In this document: piece after piece, positions 1-5,105 of the stretch
Layout of the letters: each line of letters starts with the position of its first letter
Position numbering within the stretch: the first letter of the stretch is position 1
Source of the DNA: Candidatus Zixiibacteriota bacterium
GTDB lineage: Bacteria > Zixibacteria > MSB-5A5 > GN15 > FEB-12
Length of the DNA: 6,475 nt
Reading direction: 5' to 3'
Assembly: GCA_030642845.1 (NCBI GenBank)
Contig: DAOWMZ010000110.1
Coordinates: 1 to 6,475, forward strand
Notes under the pieces: model-generated
Database searches by the model: none
Seen by the model: the letters and a program-made list of their open reading frames with translations, nothing else
Told to the model about the DNA's origin: nothing
Position numbers and translations under genes: made by a program

Positions 1-694
1 ATTTTTTATTAGTGTCATAATCGGCTGACCAGTAAGTTTTCATTTTGACTGAATTAACCGCAATTCCAAAATTCAAAGAACCGTCGGCAATTTCAATACT
101 ACCCTCGGAATGATAATGGTTCTCATAGGGAATATTCAAAAATGATGATAAATTGAAGTTATTAAATAACAAATTGGAAGTTGTACTATCATCTTTAAAT
201 TTTAGTACTCCTTCTGTTATTTCCAGTTTATTAAAAGTAACTAATGCGGCAGCCGCTTTGGCTTCATCAGATGCTTTATTACTAACAGAATCATTTAGTC
301 TGAATGAATAATTAGTTTTGCCATCTTTGGTTTTATATAAATTTATAATTGGTTTTTCAATTGATAATCGGTCAATTTTGTATTCAGAATACAACAGTGG
401 GATAAGACTCAGTTTAAGTTCTACCTTTTGAGCTCGGAACAACTGATCTTTTTCTGACATATCCTGCGGGTTATTCAGTTCCACATTCTCTAATTTAACA
501 CCCAATCCTCCCCAGAAAGAGACTTCAGCTTTCCCAATATTAACTTTGCGGCCAAGATTTTCATTGGCGGCATTGACAATTATTTCTCTGATTTTTCCAT
601 CATTGAAATATATTTTTACCCCAACTATCAGCACTATAGTTAAGAAGATAATTATCGCAGCAAGCCAACCGAGTATTTTCAAAATTATTTTCAT
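1..694 (-). CDS. AsmA-family protein, N-terminal part (partial, runs off left edge)
   Basis: The frame is open from an ATG at 692-694 to the left edge: 231 residues with no stop, so the C-terminal part lies outside the window. Residues 1-3 are polar, followed by one strong membrane segment at about 4-30 rich in I, L and V, then a periplasmic-type domain. The AsmA N-terminal pattern is visible: GRKVNIGKAEVSFWGGLGVKLENVELNNP at about 48-76 in pieces (GRKVNIG, then GVKLENVELNNP), LFRAQKVELKLSLIPLL at about 85-101, and IDRLSIEKPIINLY at about 107-120. AsmA-like proteins are inner-membrane-anchored periplasmic proteins related to the bridge-like TamB/YhdP group, linked to outer-membrane assembly and lipid homeostasis; the exact role here is unknown. 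An in-frame stop at 707-709 leaves this ATG as the first good start, although the Shine-Dalgarno is weak. It lies downstream of the hydrolase gene on the same strand, but a hairpin in between suggests separate transcription. Confidence 0.85.
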   Translation of the reverse strand, partial: MKIILKILGWLAAIIIFLTIVLIVGVKIYFNDGKIREIIVNAANENLGRKVNIGKAEVSFWGGLGVKLENVELNNPQDMSEKDQLFRAQKVELKLSLIPLLYSEYKIDRLSIEKPIINLYKTKDGKTNYSFRLNDSVSNKASDEAKAAAALVTFNKLEITEGVLKFKDDSTTSNLLFNNFNLSSFLNIPYENHYHSEGSIEIADGSLNFGIAVNSVKMKTYWSADYDTNKK

Positions 695-763
695 CTTTTT
701 ATAATCTTATATCTTTTTTTGGGTAAGTTTAAGACAAGGTTGTCGGCCAATCAACCAAAACAG

Positions 764-779
764 AGATAAGTTGTTATCT
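764..779. repeat. Small AT-rich inverted repeat between hydrolase and asmA-like genes
   Basis: AGATAA (764-769) and TTATCT (774-779) are exact reverse complements around a 4-base spacer. They lie about 70 bases upstream of the asmA-like start and just downstream of the possible terminator. The repeat could be an operator for the asmA-like gene or a chance palindrome; no promoter boxes next to it are convincing. Confidence 0.3.
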
Positions 780-793
780 TTTCTAATAAAAGA

Positions 794-818
794 CCGGTGA
801 TTTATAAATTACCACCGG
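794..818 (-). terminator. Possible rho-independent terminator after the UPF0173 hydrolase gene
   Basis: CCGGTG (794-799) and CACCGG (813-818) form a perfect 6-bp GC-rich stem around a 13-nt AT-rich loop. Read on the minus strand, the stem is followed by TCTTTTATT (793-785). It starts 23 bases after the hydrolase stop codon, which suits transcription ending there. The loop is long and the T-tract is interrupted, so this is a moderate call. Confidence 0.5.
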
Positions 819-840
819 CATAGTTTCCAATGCTTGAACC

Positions 841-1518
841 TTAAATATCCAGAGAATCTCCCGGTTTGAGAATTACAACCTCTGATCCTTTAACCTTACT
901 TTTGAACTCTTCAGGTTCGCTATCAATAATTTCCCATGTTTTATAATGGAATAAGACAACTTTTTTGGGTTGAAGGAATTCAACTGCTTTGACTGCATCA
1001 TCGATTCCCATAGTGAAATTATCCCCTATCGGTAGAAAAGCGAGGTCAATATTGTTCATTTCACCTATCAGTTTCATATCATAAAACAGACCGGTATCCC
1101 CGGGGTGGTAGATTGTTTTTCCTCCAATTGTAACCAGCATCCCGGTGGCAGGTCCGGTATAAATTGATGCATCCTCCCCGTATCCCCCGCCATGATGGGC
1201 GATTGTCAGCTTAACGCGTCCAAAATCAAAATCATGCGCCCCTCCAATATGCATGGGGTGAATATCAAGCCCCTGTTTGGCACAGAGATTTGCCAGTTCA
1301 AAATTGGCAATTACCATAGCTTTACATCTTTTACCAATTGAGAAAGTGTCGCCTATATGATCCCCGTGACCATGCGTTACCAGAATGTAGTTCACATCAA
1401 TTTCATCAGCCTTAACCGGCGCTTGCGGATTGTCGTTCAGAAAAGGATCTATAATCAGTTTGTGGTCGCCATCAGTTATCGACACACAAGAATGACCCAA
1501 AAATTTAACCTGCGGCAT
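841..1518 (-). CDS. UPF0173 family metal-dependent hydrolase (metallo-beta-lactamase fold)
   Basis: The product is 225 aa, close to the usual length of the UPF0173 (YtkL-like) family. The metal ligands of the metallo-beta-lactamase fold are visible: the THGHGDH motif at 48-54 (H49, H51, D53, H54), H109 in AHHG, D141 in HPGD, and H191 in LFHY. The N-terminus MPQVKFLGHSC with IIDPFLNDNP at 22-31 is also typical of the family. There is no signal peptide, so it should be a cytosolic hydrolase with two bound metal ions; the physiological substrate of the family is not established. The frame extends 36 codons upstream to 1626, but a perfect AAGGAGG five bases before the ATG at 1516-1518 fixes the start there, and the extension runs through a promoter-like region and a hairpin repeat. 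It is divergent from the GIDE-lemA pair and appears to be monocistronic. Confidence 0.93.
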   Translation of the reverse strand: MPQVKFLGHSCVSITDGDHKLIIDPFLNDNPQAPVKADEIDVNYILVTHGHGDHIGDTFSIGKRCKAMVIANFELANLCAKQGLDIHPMHIGGAHDFDFGRVKLTIAHHGGGYGEDASIYTGPATGMLVTIGGKTIYHPGDTGLFYDMKLIGEMNNIDLAFLPIGDNFTMGIDDAVKAVEFLQPKKVVLFHYKTWEIIDSEPEEFKSKVKGSEVVILKPGDSLDI

Positions 1519-1523
1519 GAGAA

Positions 1524-1530
1524 CCTCCTT
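1524..1530 (-). promoter_or_regulatory. Strong Shine-Dalgarno that decides the hydrolase start
   Basis: On the minus strand this is AAGGAGG, a full match to the anti-Shine-Dalgarno, with a 5-base spacing to the ATG at 1518-1516. It rules out the upstream in-frame ATG at 1626, which has no such site. Confidence 0.9.
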
Positions 1531-1558
1531 GTTAATTATTATAATACTATCAATACCT

Positions 1559-1587
1559 AATAAAAAGGCATCTTCGATGCCTGTCAA
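1559..1587 (-). promoter_or_regulatory. Candidate promoter of the hydrolase gene, with palindromic spacer
   Basis: On the minus strand there is a perfect -35 box TTGACA (1587-1582), a 17-base spacer, then TTTATT (1564-1559, 4 of 6 matches to TATAAT). The start point would be about 30 bases upstream of the Shine-Dalgarno. The spacer is almost entirely filled by a palindrome (1566-1582). A perfect TATAAT also lies at 1543-1538, but without a good -35 at the usual distance; it could be an alternative -10. Confidence 0.5.
1566..1582 (-). repeat. Perfect 7-bp palindrome with T-tract: operator or terminator-like hairpin
   Basis: AGGCATC (1566-1572) and GATGCCT (1576-1582) are exact reverse complements around a 3-base loop. 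On the minus strand the hairpin is followed directly by TTTT and then ATT, the form of a compact rho-independent terminator. There is no evident minus-strand gene upstream for it to terminate, and it overlaps the end of the TTGACA box and fills the promoter spacer. An operator role is therefore at least as likely as a terminator of antisense transcription from the GIDE side. Confidence 0.6.
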
Positions 1588-1615
1588 GATTATGTCATCA
1601 GGAAATTTAGTTCTT

Positions 1616-1669
1616 GTGGGCGGCACACGCCCACGTGTGCCCCATTAACCAGCAGACGAGGGCGTCTGC
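1616..1669. repeat. GC-rich double-hairpin repeat element
   Basis: Two adjacent stems stand out from the AT-rich surroundings. Stem 1 is GGCACAC (1622-1628) with GTGTGCC (1635-1641) around a 6-base loop. Stem 2 is GCAGACG (1652-1658) with CGTCTGC (1663-1669) around AGGG. The loop of stem 1, GCCCAC (1629-1634), can instead pair with GTGGGC (1616-1621), so two mutually exclusive folds exist. Location between divergent genes and this architecture resemble REP/MITE-like dispersed repeats. No second copy lies in the window, so the dispersed nature is inference. Confidence 0.6.
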
Positions 1670-1695
1670 CAGGCACGAAGATTGAATTATAAAAC

Positions 1696-1724
1696 TTGAA
1701 TACCCATCACAGATGGATTAATTT
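1696..1724 (+). promoter_or_regulatory. Weak candidate promoter/operator for the GIDE-lemA operon
   Basis: TTGAAT (1696-1701), a 17-base spacer, and TAATTT (1719-1724) form a poor promoter match. The spacer holds CCATC (1704-1708) and GATGG (1712-1716), an inverted repeat with a 3-base centre. No better promoter is visible between the hairpin repeat and the ATG at 1759. Low confidence. Confidence 0.25.
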
Positions 1725-1758
1725 GAATAAGTTTAAATATTGAGAGTAATAGAATATA

Positions 1759-2586
1759 ATGAGCCCAATATTAGAAATTGTCATACCGGTTGTGGTTTTT
1801 ATAAGTGGAGGAGTTGTATTCTTTTTCGGTTTCAACAAGATGCGACGGGTTAAGCTGATCCAGGACACTCCCCGTTCCAAAGTCAGGTCTATTGCTATGG
1901 GTTTGGTTGAAATTCATGGATTTGCCGAACCCCAGGGAATTTTAATCGCTCCTTTTTCGAAAACCGAGTGTGTCTATTATAAATATAAAATTAAGGAATA
2001 TAAGAAAAAAACAAGTCGCGATTCCAAAGGCAGAACGCATACATCATATAGTTGGGAAACCGTTGGACGCGGGGAGAAGAGAATCCCATTCTTCGCCAAA
2101 GATGACACTGGTAGAGTTTTGGTCAATCCATATGGTGCTACCTGTCATGTAAACTGTAAAAAGGCATTCTATCAGAAAACTGGTTTCATGGGATCATTTT
2201 CCGGTATATTAAGCCTGCTTAAAAACTGGGATAGTGATGCCATTACGGAAATGGATACCAGAGAATGGAATCTTGAGCCGATTGACACTAATGATGGATT
2301 CAATTTCAGTTGGGGATCAAGTGTTGGGGACAGGAAATATTATGAATATTATATTGCTCCAAAAGAAGTTCTGTTTGTTCTGGGTACTGCTGTTAATGAT
2401 GATAACGCTCCCGATAATATATTAATCTGCGAAGGTTCAAACGAGATAACTTTTATTATTTCTGATCGTAGTGAAAAAGAGATTATTAAAAAAATCAGAA
2501 ATACGATGATTCTCTTGTTTGTGATAGGCATAGCCCTTATTGTGGGTGGAATAATTCTTTTTATGAAGCTGAATAACTATTTATAG
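1759..2586 (+). CDS. Membrane-anchored GIDE-domain protein without RING finger
   Basis: The product is 275 aa. Membrane segments lie at about 5-25 (hydrophobic start, then KMRR at the inner face) and 249-269. Between them is the GIDE (MUL1-type, also called BAM) domain: LIQDTPRSKVRSIAMGLVEI at 33-52, the CVYYKYKIKEY strand at 71-81, a W at 99, and PFFAKDDTGRVLVNPYGA at 110-127, followed by EVLFVLGTAV at 203-212 near its end. In eukaryotic MUL1 this domain sits between two membrane helices and is followed by a RING ubiquitin ligase domain. Here the protein ends after the second helix, so it cannot be a ubiquitin ligase, even though database names for the family often say so. The function is unknown; a scaffold or sensor at the membrane partnered with LemA is plausible. 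The ATG is the first after an in-frame stop at 1750-1752, with only a weak GAGAG upstream. The downstream lemA begins 8 bases after the stop. Confidence 0.88.
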   Translation: MSPILEIVIPVVVFISGGVVFFFGFNKMRRVKLIQDTPRSKVRSIAMGLVEIHGFAEPQGILIAPFSKTECVYYKYKIKEYKKKTSRDSKGRTHTSYSWETVGRGEKRIPFFAKDDTGRVLVNPYGATCHVNCKKAFYQKTGFMGSFSGILSLLKNWDSDAITEMDTREWNLEPIDTNDGFNFSWGSSVGDRKYYEYYIAPKEVLFVLGTAVNDDNAPDNILICEGSNEITFIISDRSEKEIIKKIRNTMILLFVIGIALIVGGIILFMKLNNYL

Positions 2587-2589
2587 GAG
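2585..2589 (+). promoter_or_regulatory. lemA Shine-Dalgarno overlapping the upstream stop codon
   Basis: AGGAG at 2585-2589 lies 5 bases before the lemA ATG, and its first two bases are the last two of the TAG stop of the GIDE gene. This tight arrangement indicates one transcript and probable translational coupling. Confidence 0.85.
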
Positions 2590-2594
2590 AAAAT

Positions 2595-3164
2595 ATGAGC
2601 ATTATTCTGATTGTAATAGGCGTGGTAGTAGGACTGTTACTTATTATTCTTGTAGGATGGTTTATTGGGGTTTATAACAGCCTTGTCCGACTCAAAAATA
2701 ATATCAAAAAAGCCTGGAGCAATATTGATGTGCTCCTCAAACAGCGTCATGATGAACTCACCAAGCTGCTGAAAACTGTCAAAGGCTACATGAAGCATGA
2801 GGAAGGCGTTCTGGTAAAAGTCACCGAAGCCCGCACAGCATTTATGAGTGCCAATACGGTTGGTGATAAAGCCAAAGCGGATGGCATGATTGCCGGGGCA
2901 TTGAAATCATTGTTTGCAGTTGCAGAGAATTATCCCGAATTGAAAGCCGACCGAAGTTTCCAGCAGTTTCAACAGCGTATCAGCGAGATTGAAAACCAGA
3001 TAGCAGATCGCAGGGAATTTTATAATGATTCGGTAAATACTTTTAATATTCGTATTGAGCAGATCCCGGATATGTTTATTGCTCGTATGTTAGGCTATAC
3101 ATCAAAAGAACTTTTTAAGGCAACTGAATCCGACCGCAAGGATGTGGATATAGATTTTAATTAG
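2595..3164 (+). CDS. lemA: LemA family membrane protein
   Basis: The product is 189 aa, the normal family length. A single N-terminal membrane helix spans about 3-25, followed by a long helical region. Family signatures are present: YNSLVRLKNNIKKAWSNID at 27-45, then VLLKQRHDEL at 46-55; AENYPELKA at 110-118; F122 and F125 of the SFQQFQQRI segment; EIENQIADRREFYNDSVNTF at 131-150. The short N-terminus followed by a cytoplasmic four-helix-type domain is the usual LemA arrangement. LemA proteins are widespread, of uncertain function, and recur beside GIDE and TPM-domain proteins, so it likely forms a membrane complex with the upstream product. The stop TAG (3162-3164) overlaps the stop of the convergent barrel gene by two bases. 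The last 14 codons are duplicated at 5052-5096. Confidence 0.93.
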   Translation: MSIILIVIGVVVGLLLIILVGWFIGVYNSLVRLKNNIKKAWSNIDVLLKQRHDELTKLLKTVKGYMKHEEGVLVKVTEARTAFMSANTVGDKAKADGMIAGALKSLFAVAENYPELKADRSFQQFQQRISEIENQIADRREFYNDSVNTFNIRIEQIPDMFIARMLGYTSKELFKATESDRKDVDIDFN

Positions 3165-3173
3165 AAGAGGGCT
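3120..3173 (+). repeat. Direct repeat copy 1: lemA tail plus last codons of the barrel gene
   Basis: This 54-base stretch matches 5052-5105 (offset 1932) at 50 positions. It covers the end of lemA with its stop and the last four codons (ALF and stop) of the convergent barrel gene. Identity stops abruptly at 3173, inside the barrel gene. Confidence 0.92.
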
Positions 3174-4900
3174 TTGAAAGTAGCAGTGATTGTCGGGGCA
3201 AAAGTTTTGGAAATATTATGATTTATACTTTTGACGTATGTTTGTTCATATTTCAATGAGAATTTATATTTTTGGAAAATTCTTTTGCATACCTCAATAT
3301 TATAATTTCTTCTTGATATTATAAGATCCAGATAAGATTCAGAATCTCTAACTTCTACCCCAAATCCTCTCCCTAAACCAGCTGATAGATAAATATTCAA
3401 GGATGCATATCCATGGCTTTTAAGGTTATCAAATGACAAAAAAGATCGTTCTTTATTTGGCTCATTACTAAAGACCGGTGGCCTATAGCTAATTTCCATC
3501 TTCACTTCACCCAGATCCTGAATTTCTCCTAATACTATGTCGTATTTATTATCTCTATCCCAACCGTAGTTTTTGTTTGGATGATAATCATATGACCGAA
3601 ATTTAAATATAAATTCTGAAGTCAGAGTTTCGCCATTCCGATGACTTGGTTCAGAATATGAACTATAAAAATCATACAATATATAATTTAAGTTAGTGCG
3701 TAATTCAAAATTGCCTAATATGCCATAAGCAATTGAATAGTCTATAGAAGATTGATCATTACCCCTATTACTAATAGTCAGTGAAAGACCGGAATAAAAC
3801 TGGTTATGAAACAACATTGTGCCGTAGAAGTTTTTGTAGTTATCCAGAAGTATATTATCATCAAACTCCCCTGTAGTGAGTAAATGTAATCCTATCATAA
3901 AATCTGTTCGACCCACAGAAAAGGGGTATTTATAACCCCACTCTTTAAAAGTAACTGTATCATTAATTAAATCATAAATCCGTTCTTCTGAACTTCTATC
4001 CGTTTTAAAATAACTTTGAGCTAAACCTATTTGCAAGTAAAACGGATTAGTATAAGATGATATAATCGACAGATCATACGAATAAATATATCTCGAACTG
4101 TTACTCTTACTATTTGAGTAAGATCTATATTGTCCTGACCTATCCATTATTTGAAAATTATTTGCATCCCTTTTGCTAAACTGATACTCCAGATTAAACT
4201 TTAAGTTAAGAAAATCATTCAAACCATAACTTAAATAATTATTAAATTCATACCAAAACAGACGGTCATAATGTTCCCATGTATATAGATATGTGGAGGA
4301 GTTATTATTCCTTAAATCCCAATTATAATCCCTTTCAATAGTTTCATTGATACTAAAATAATTATCAATTTTTAATGTACCTTTACCCACAAGAGGCGAT
4401 AAATAGTATGAATATTTTGCTGAATGCTTTGACAAGTTCATATTGTTCTTACTCAACCAATGTGATGACAAGGATAAAAATCCTGAGTTTGAAATATTTT
4501 TATGATGATAAAAATCTTGTTGATATTTACCATAATATTTAAATGACTTTGCATAATAGGCTTCATCGATTCCAATTTGCCAATGAGAATTTGGACGTAT
4601 TTTGAAATTTACAACGGGAGTAATCCAACCTCTATCCCCATACCCTTCAACACCTAAATCATATCTTCTTACGATATCAAAACCAGATTGGTATTTCCCT
4701 GAAGTAAACAGATAGTCAATTTGCTTGCTCTGATCGTCTGCATCATCACGAAATTCGTATGCACCGCCTATCTGATGGCCGTCAACCCAGCGACCGTAGT
4801 AATAATCAAAGGGAATCTCAACATCGGCGATACATATTTTTGATAATGATAAAAGAATAATTAGCGGTATTAAAAAGCGAAAGATTGATTTAATTTGCAT
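3161..4900 (-). CDS. Putative outer-membrane beta-barrel protein, paralog 1
   Basis: The product is 579 aa with no recognised family. The N-terminus is a clear signal peptide: K4, a hydrophobic core at about 7-19 (IFRFLIPLIILLSLS region), and a likely signal peptidase I cleavage after CIA at 25. No lipobox fits, since the residue before C23 is I. The mature part is rich in Y, F, N and S with many alternating short strands (for example LSAGLGRGFGVEVRDSESY at about 505-523) and ends in TATFKALF; a terminal F after alternating hydrophobics is the mark of outer-membrane barrels recognised by BamA. The start has GGGGAGG (4911-4905) just upstream. It is convergent with lemA, sharing overlapping stop codons, and follows an mnmA remnant by 15 bases. 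It is much more AT-rich than lemA. A related protein is encoded at 5093-6475. Function unknown; porin-like, adhesin or uncharacterised surface protein are all possible. Confidence 0.8.
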   Translation of the reverse strand: MQIKSIFRFLIPLIILLSLSKICIADVEIPFDYYYGRWVDGHQIGGAYEFRDDADDQSKQIDYLFTSGKYQSGFDIVRRYDLGVEGYGDRGWITPVVNFKIRPNSHWQIGIDEAYYAKSFKYYGKYQQDFYHHKNISNSGFLSLSSHWLSKNNMNLSKHSAKYSYYLSPLVGKGTLKIDNYFSINETIERDYNWDLRNNNSSTYLYTWEHYDRLFWYEFNNYLSYGLNDFLNLKFNLEYQFSKRDANNFQIMDRSGQYRSYSNSKSNSSRYIYSYDLSIISSYTNPFYLQIGLAQSYFKTDRSSEERIYDLINDTVTFKEWGYKYPFSVGRTDFMIGLHLLTTGEFDDNILLDNYKNFYGTMLFHNQFYSGLSLTISNRGNDQSSIDYSIAYGILGNFELRTNLNYILYDFYSSYSEPSHRNGETLTSEFIFKFRSYDYHPNKNYGWDRDNKYDIVLGEIQDLGEVKMEISYRPPVFSNEPNKERSFLSFDNLKSHGYASLNIYLSAGLGRGFGVEVRDSESYLDLIISRRNYNIEVCKRIFQKYKFSLKYEQTYVKSINHNISKTFAPTITATFKALF

Positions 4901-4904
4901 TGCC

Positions 4905-4911
4905 CCTCCCC
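4905..4911 (-). promoter_or_regulatory. Ribosome binding site of barrel paralog 1
   Basis: On the minus strand, GGGGAGG ends 4 bases before the ATG at 4900-4898. It lies in the 15-base gap after the mnmA remnant stop, which suggests this barrel gene was ancestrally translated directly downstream of mnmA. Confidence 0.7.
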
Positions 4912-4915
4912 GAAG

Positions 4916-5053
4916 CTATTTAATTATGCCGCCTCCCAACAGGATATCATCATTGTAAAAGACAACTGACTGCCACGGAGTTATGGCGCGCTGCTTTTCC
5001 TTAAAGGTAACATGGATACTACTGTCAGTCAAGGGAGTTAATTCTGCCGGAGC
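4916..5053 (-). pseudogene. mnmA: C-terminal remnant of mnmA (tRNA-specific 2-thiouridylase)
   Basis: Minus-strand translation gives 45 residues and a TAG stop (4918-4916). It contains SSIHVTFKEKQRAITPWQSV, then VFYNDDILLGGGIIK. This aligns without gaps to the C-terminal beta-barrel domain of MnmA, whose ends read like V-x-F-x-E-P-x-x-A-x-T-P-G-Q-S-x-V-F-Y-N-G-x-x-x-L-G-G-G-I-I. MnmA thiolates U34 of tRNA Lys, Glu and Gln using sulfur relayed from a desulfurase; a full protein is about 360 aa, so some 315 residues, including the catalytic and ATP-binding parts, are missing. The homology ends near 5050-5053, where a copy of the lemA tail begins, and the frame meets a stop at 5069-5071. There is no frameshift in the remnant. 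The usual TPGQ is TPWQ here. It cannot be functional; it is a rearrangement scar, with the intact gene expected elsewhere. Confidence 0.85.
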
Positions 5054-5096
5054 TACAGAATCCGACCGTCAGGATGTGGATATAGATTTTAATTAG
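5052..5096 (+). pseudogene. Duplicated C-terminal fragment of lemA
   Basis: Plus-strand codons encode ATESDRQDVDIDFN and a stop, against ATESDRKDVDIDFN in the intact lemA. Three differences are silent (GCA/GCT, ACT/ACA, CGC/CGT) and one changes K to Q. Nothing upstream of 5052 resembles lemA; the sequence there is the antisense of the mnmA remnant. It has no start and no function as a gene. The silent-site bias suggests it derives from a lemA allele that diverged while still functional. Confidence 0.88.
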
Positions 5097-5105
5097 AAGA
5101 GGGCT
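5052..5105 (+). repeat. Direct repeat copy 2: lemA tail plus last codons of barrel paralog 2
   Basis: This is the second copy of the 54-base repeat (50 of 54 identical to 3120-3173). It marks the right-hand boundary of the rearrangement: on its left is mnmA-derived sequence, on its right barrel paralog 2. The overlap of the lemA stop with the barrel stop is kept. Confidence 0.92.

Noticed and set aside
1357..1560. Plus-strand 67-codon open frame
   Set aside because: It lies antisense to the metal-binding motif region of the UPF0173 hydrolase and has no recognisable protein or ribosome binding site.
1519..1626. 36-residue N-terminal extension of the UPF0173 hydrolase from an ATG at 1626
   Set aside because: It runs through a promoter-like region and into the GC-rich hairpin repeat, has no ribosome binding site, and a perfect AAGGAGG precedes the internal ATG at 1518, which also gives the family's normal length and N-terminus.
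1970..2531. Short open frames on both strands inside the GIDE gene (1970-2152, 2234-2425, 2349-2531)
   Set aside because: All overlap the well-supported GIDE coding frame and encode nothing recognisable.
788..3480. Shared string AAAGACCGGTG near 789-799 and again near 3470-3480
   Set aside because: It is only 11 bases, one copy is part of a hairpin and the other is inside barrel coding sequence, with no extended similarity; taken as chance.
4919..5068. The mnmA remnant as a functional small protein
   Set aside because: There is an in-frame stop at 5069-5071 and no start codon with a ribosome binding site in the open stretch; it is a gene end only.
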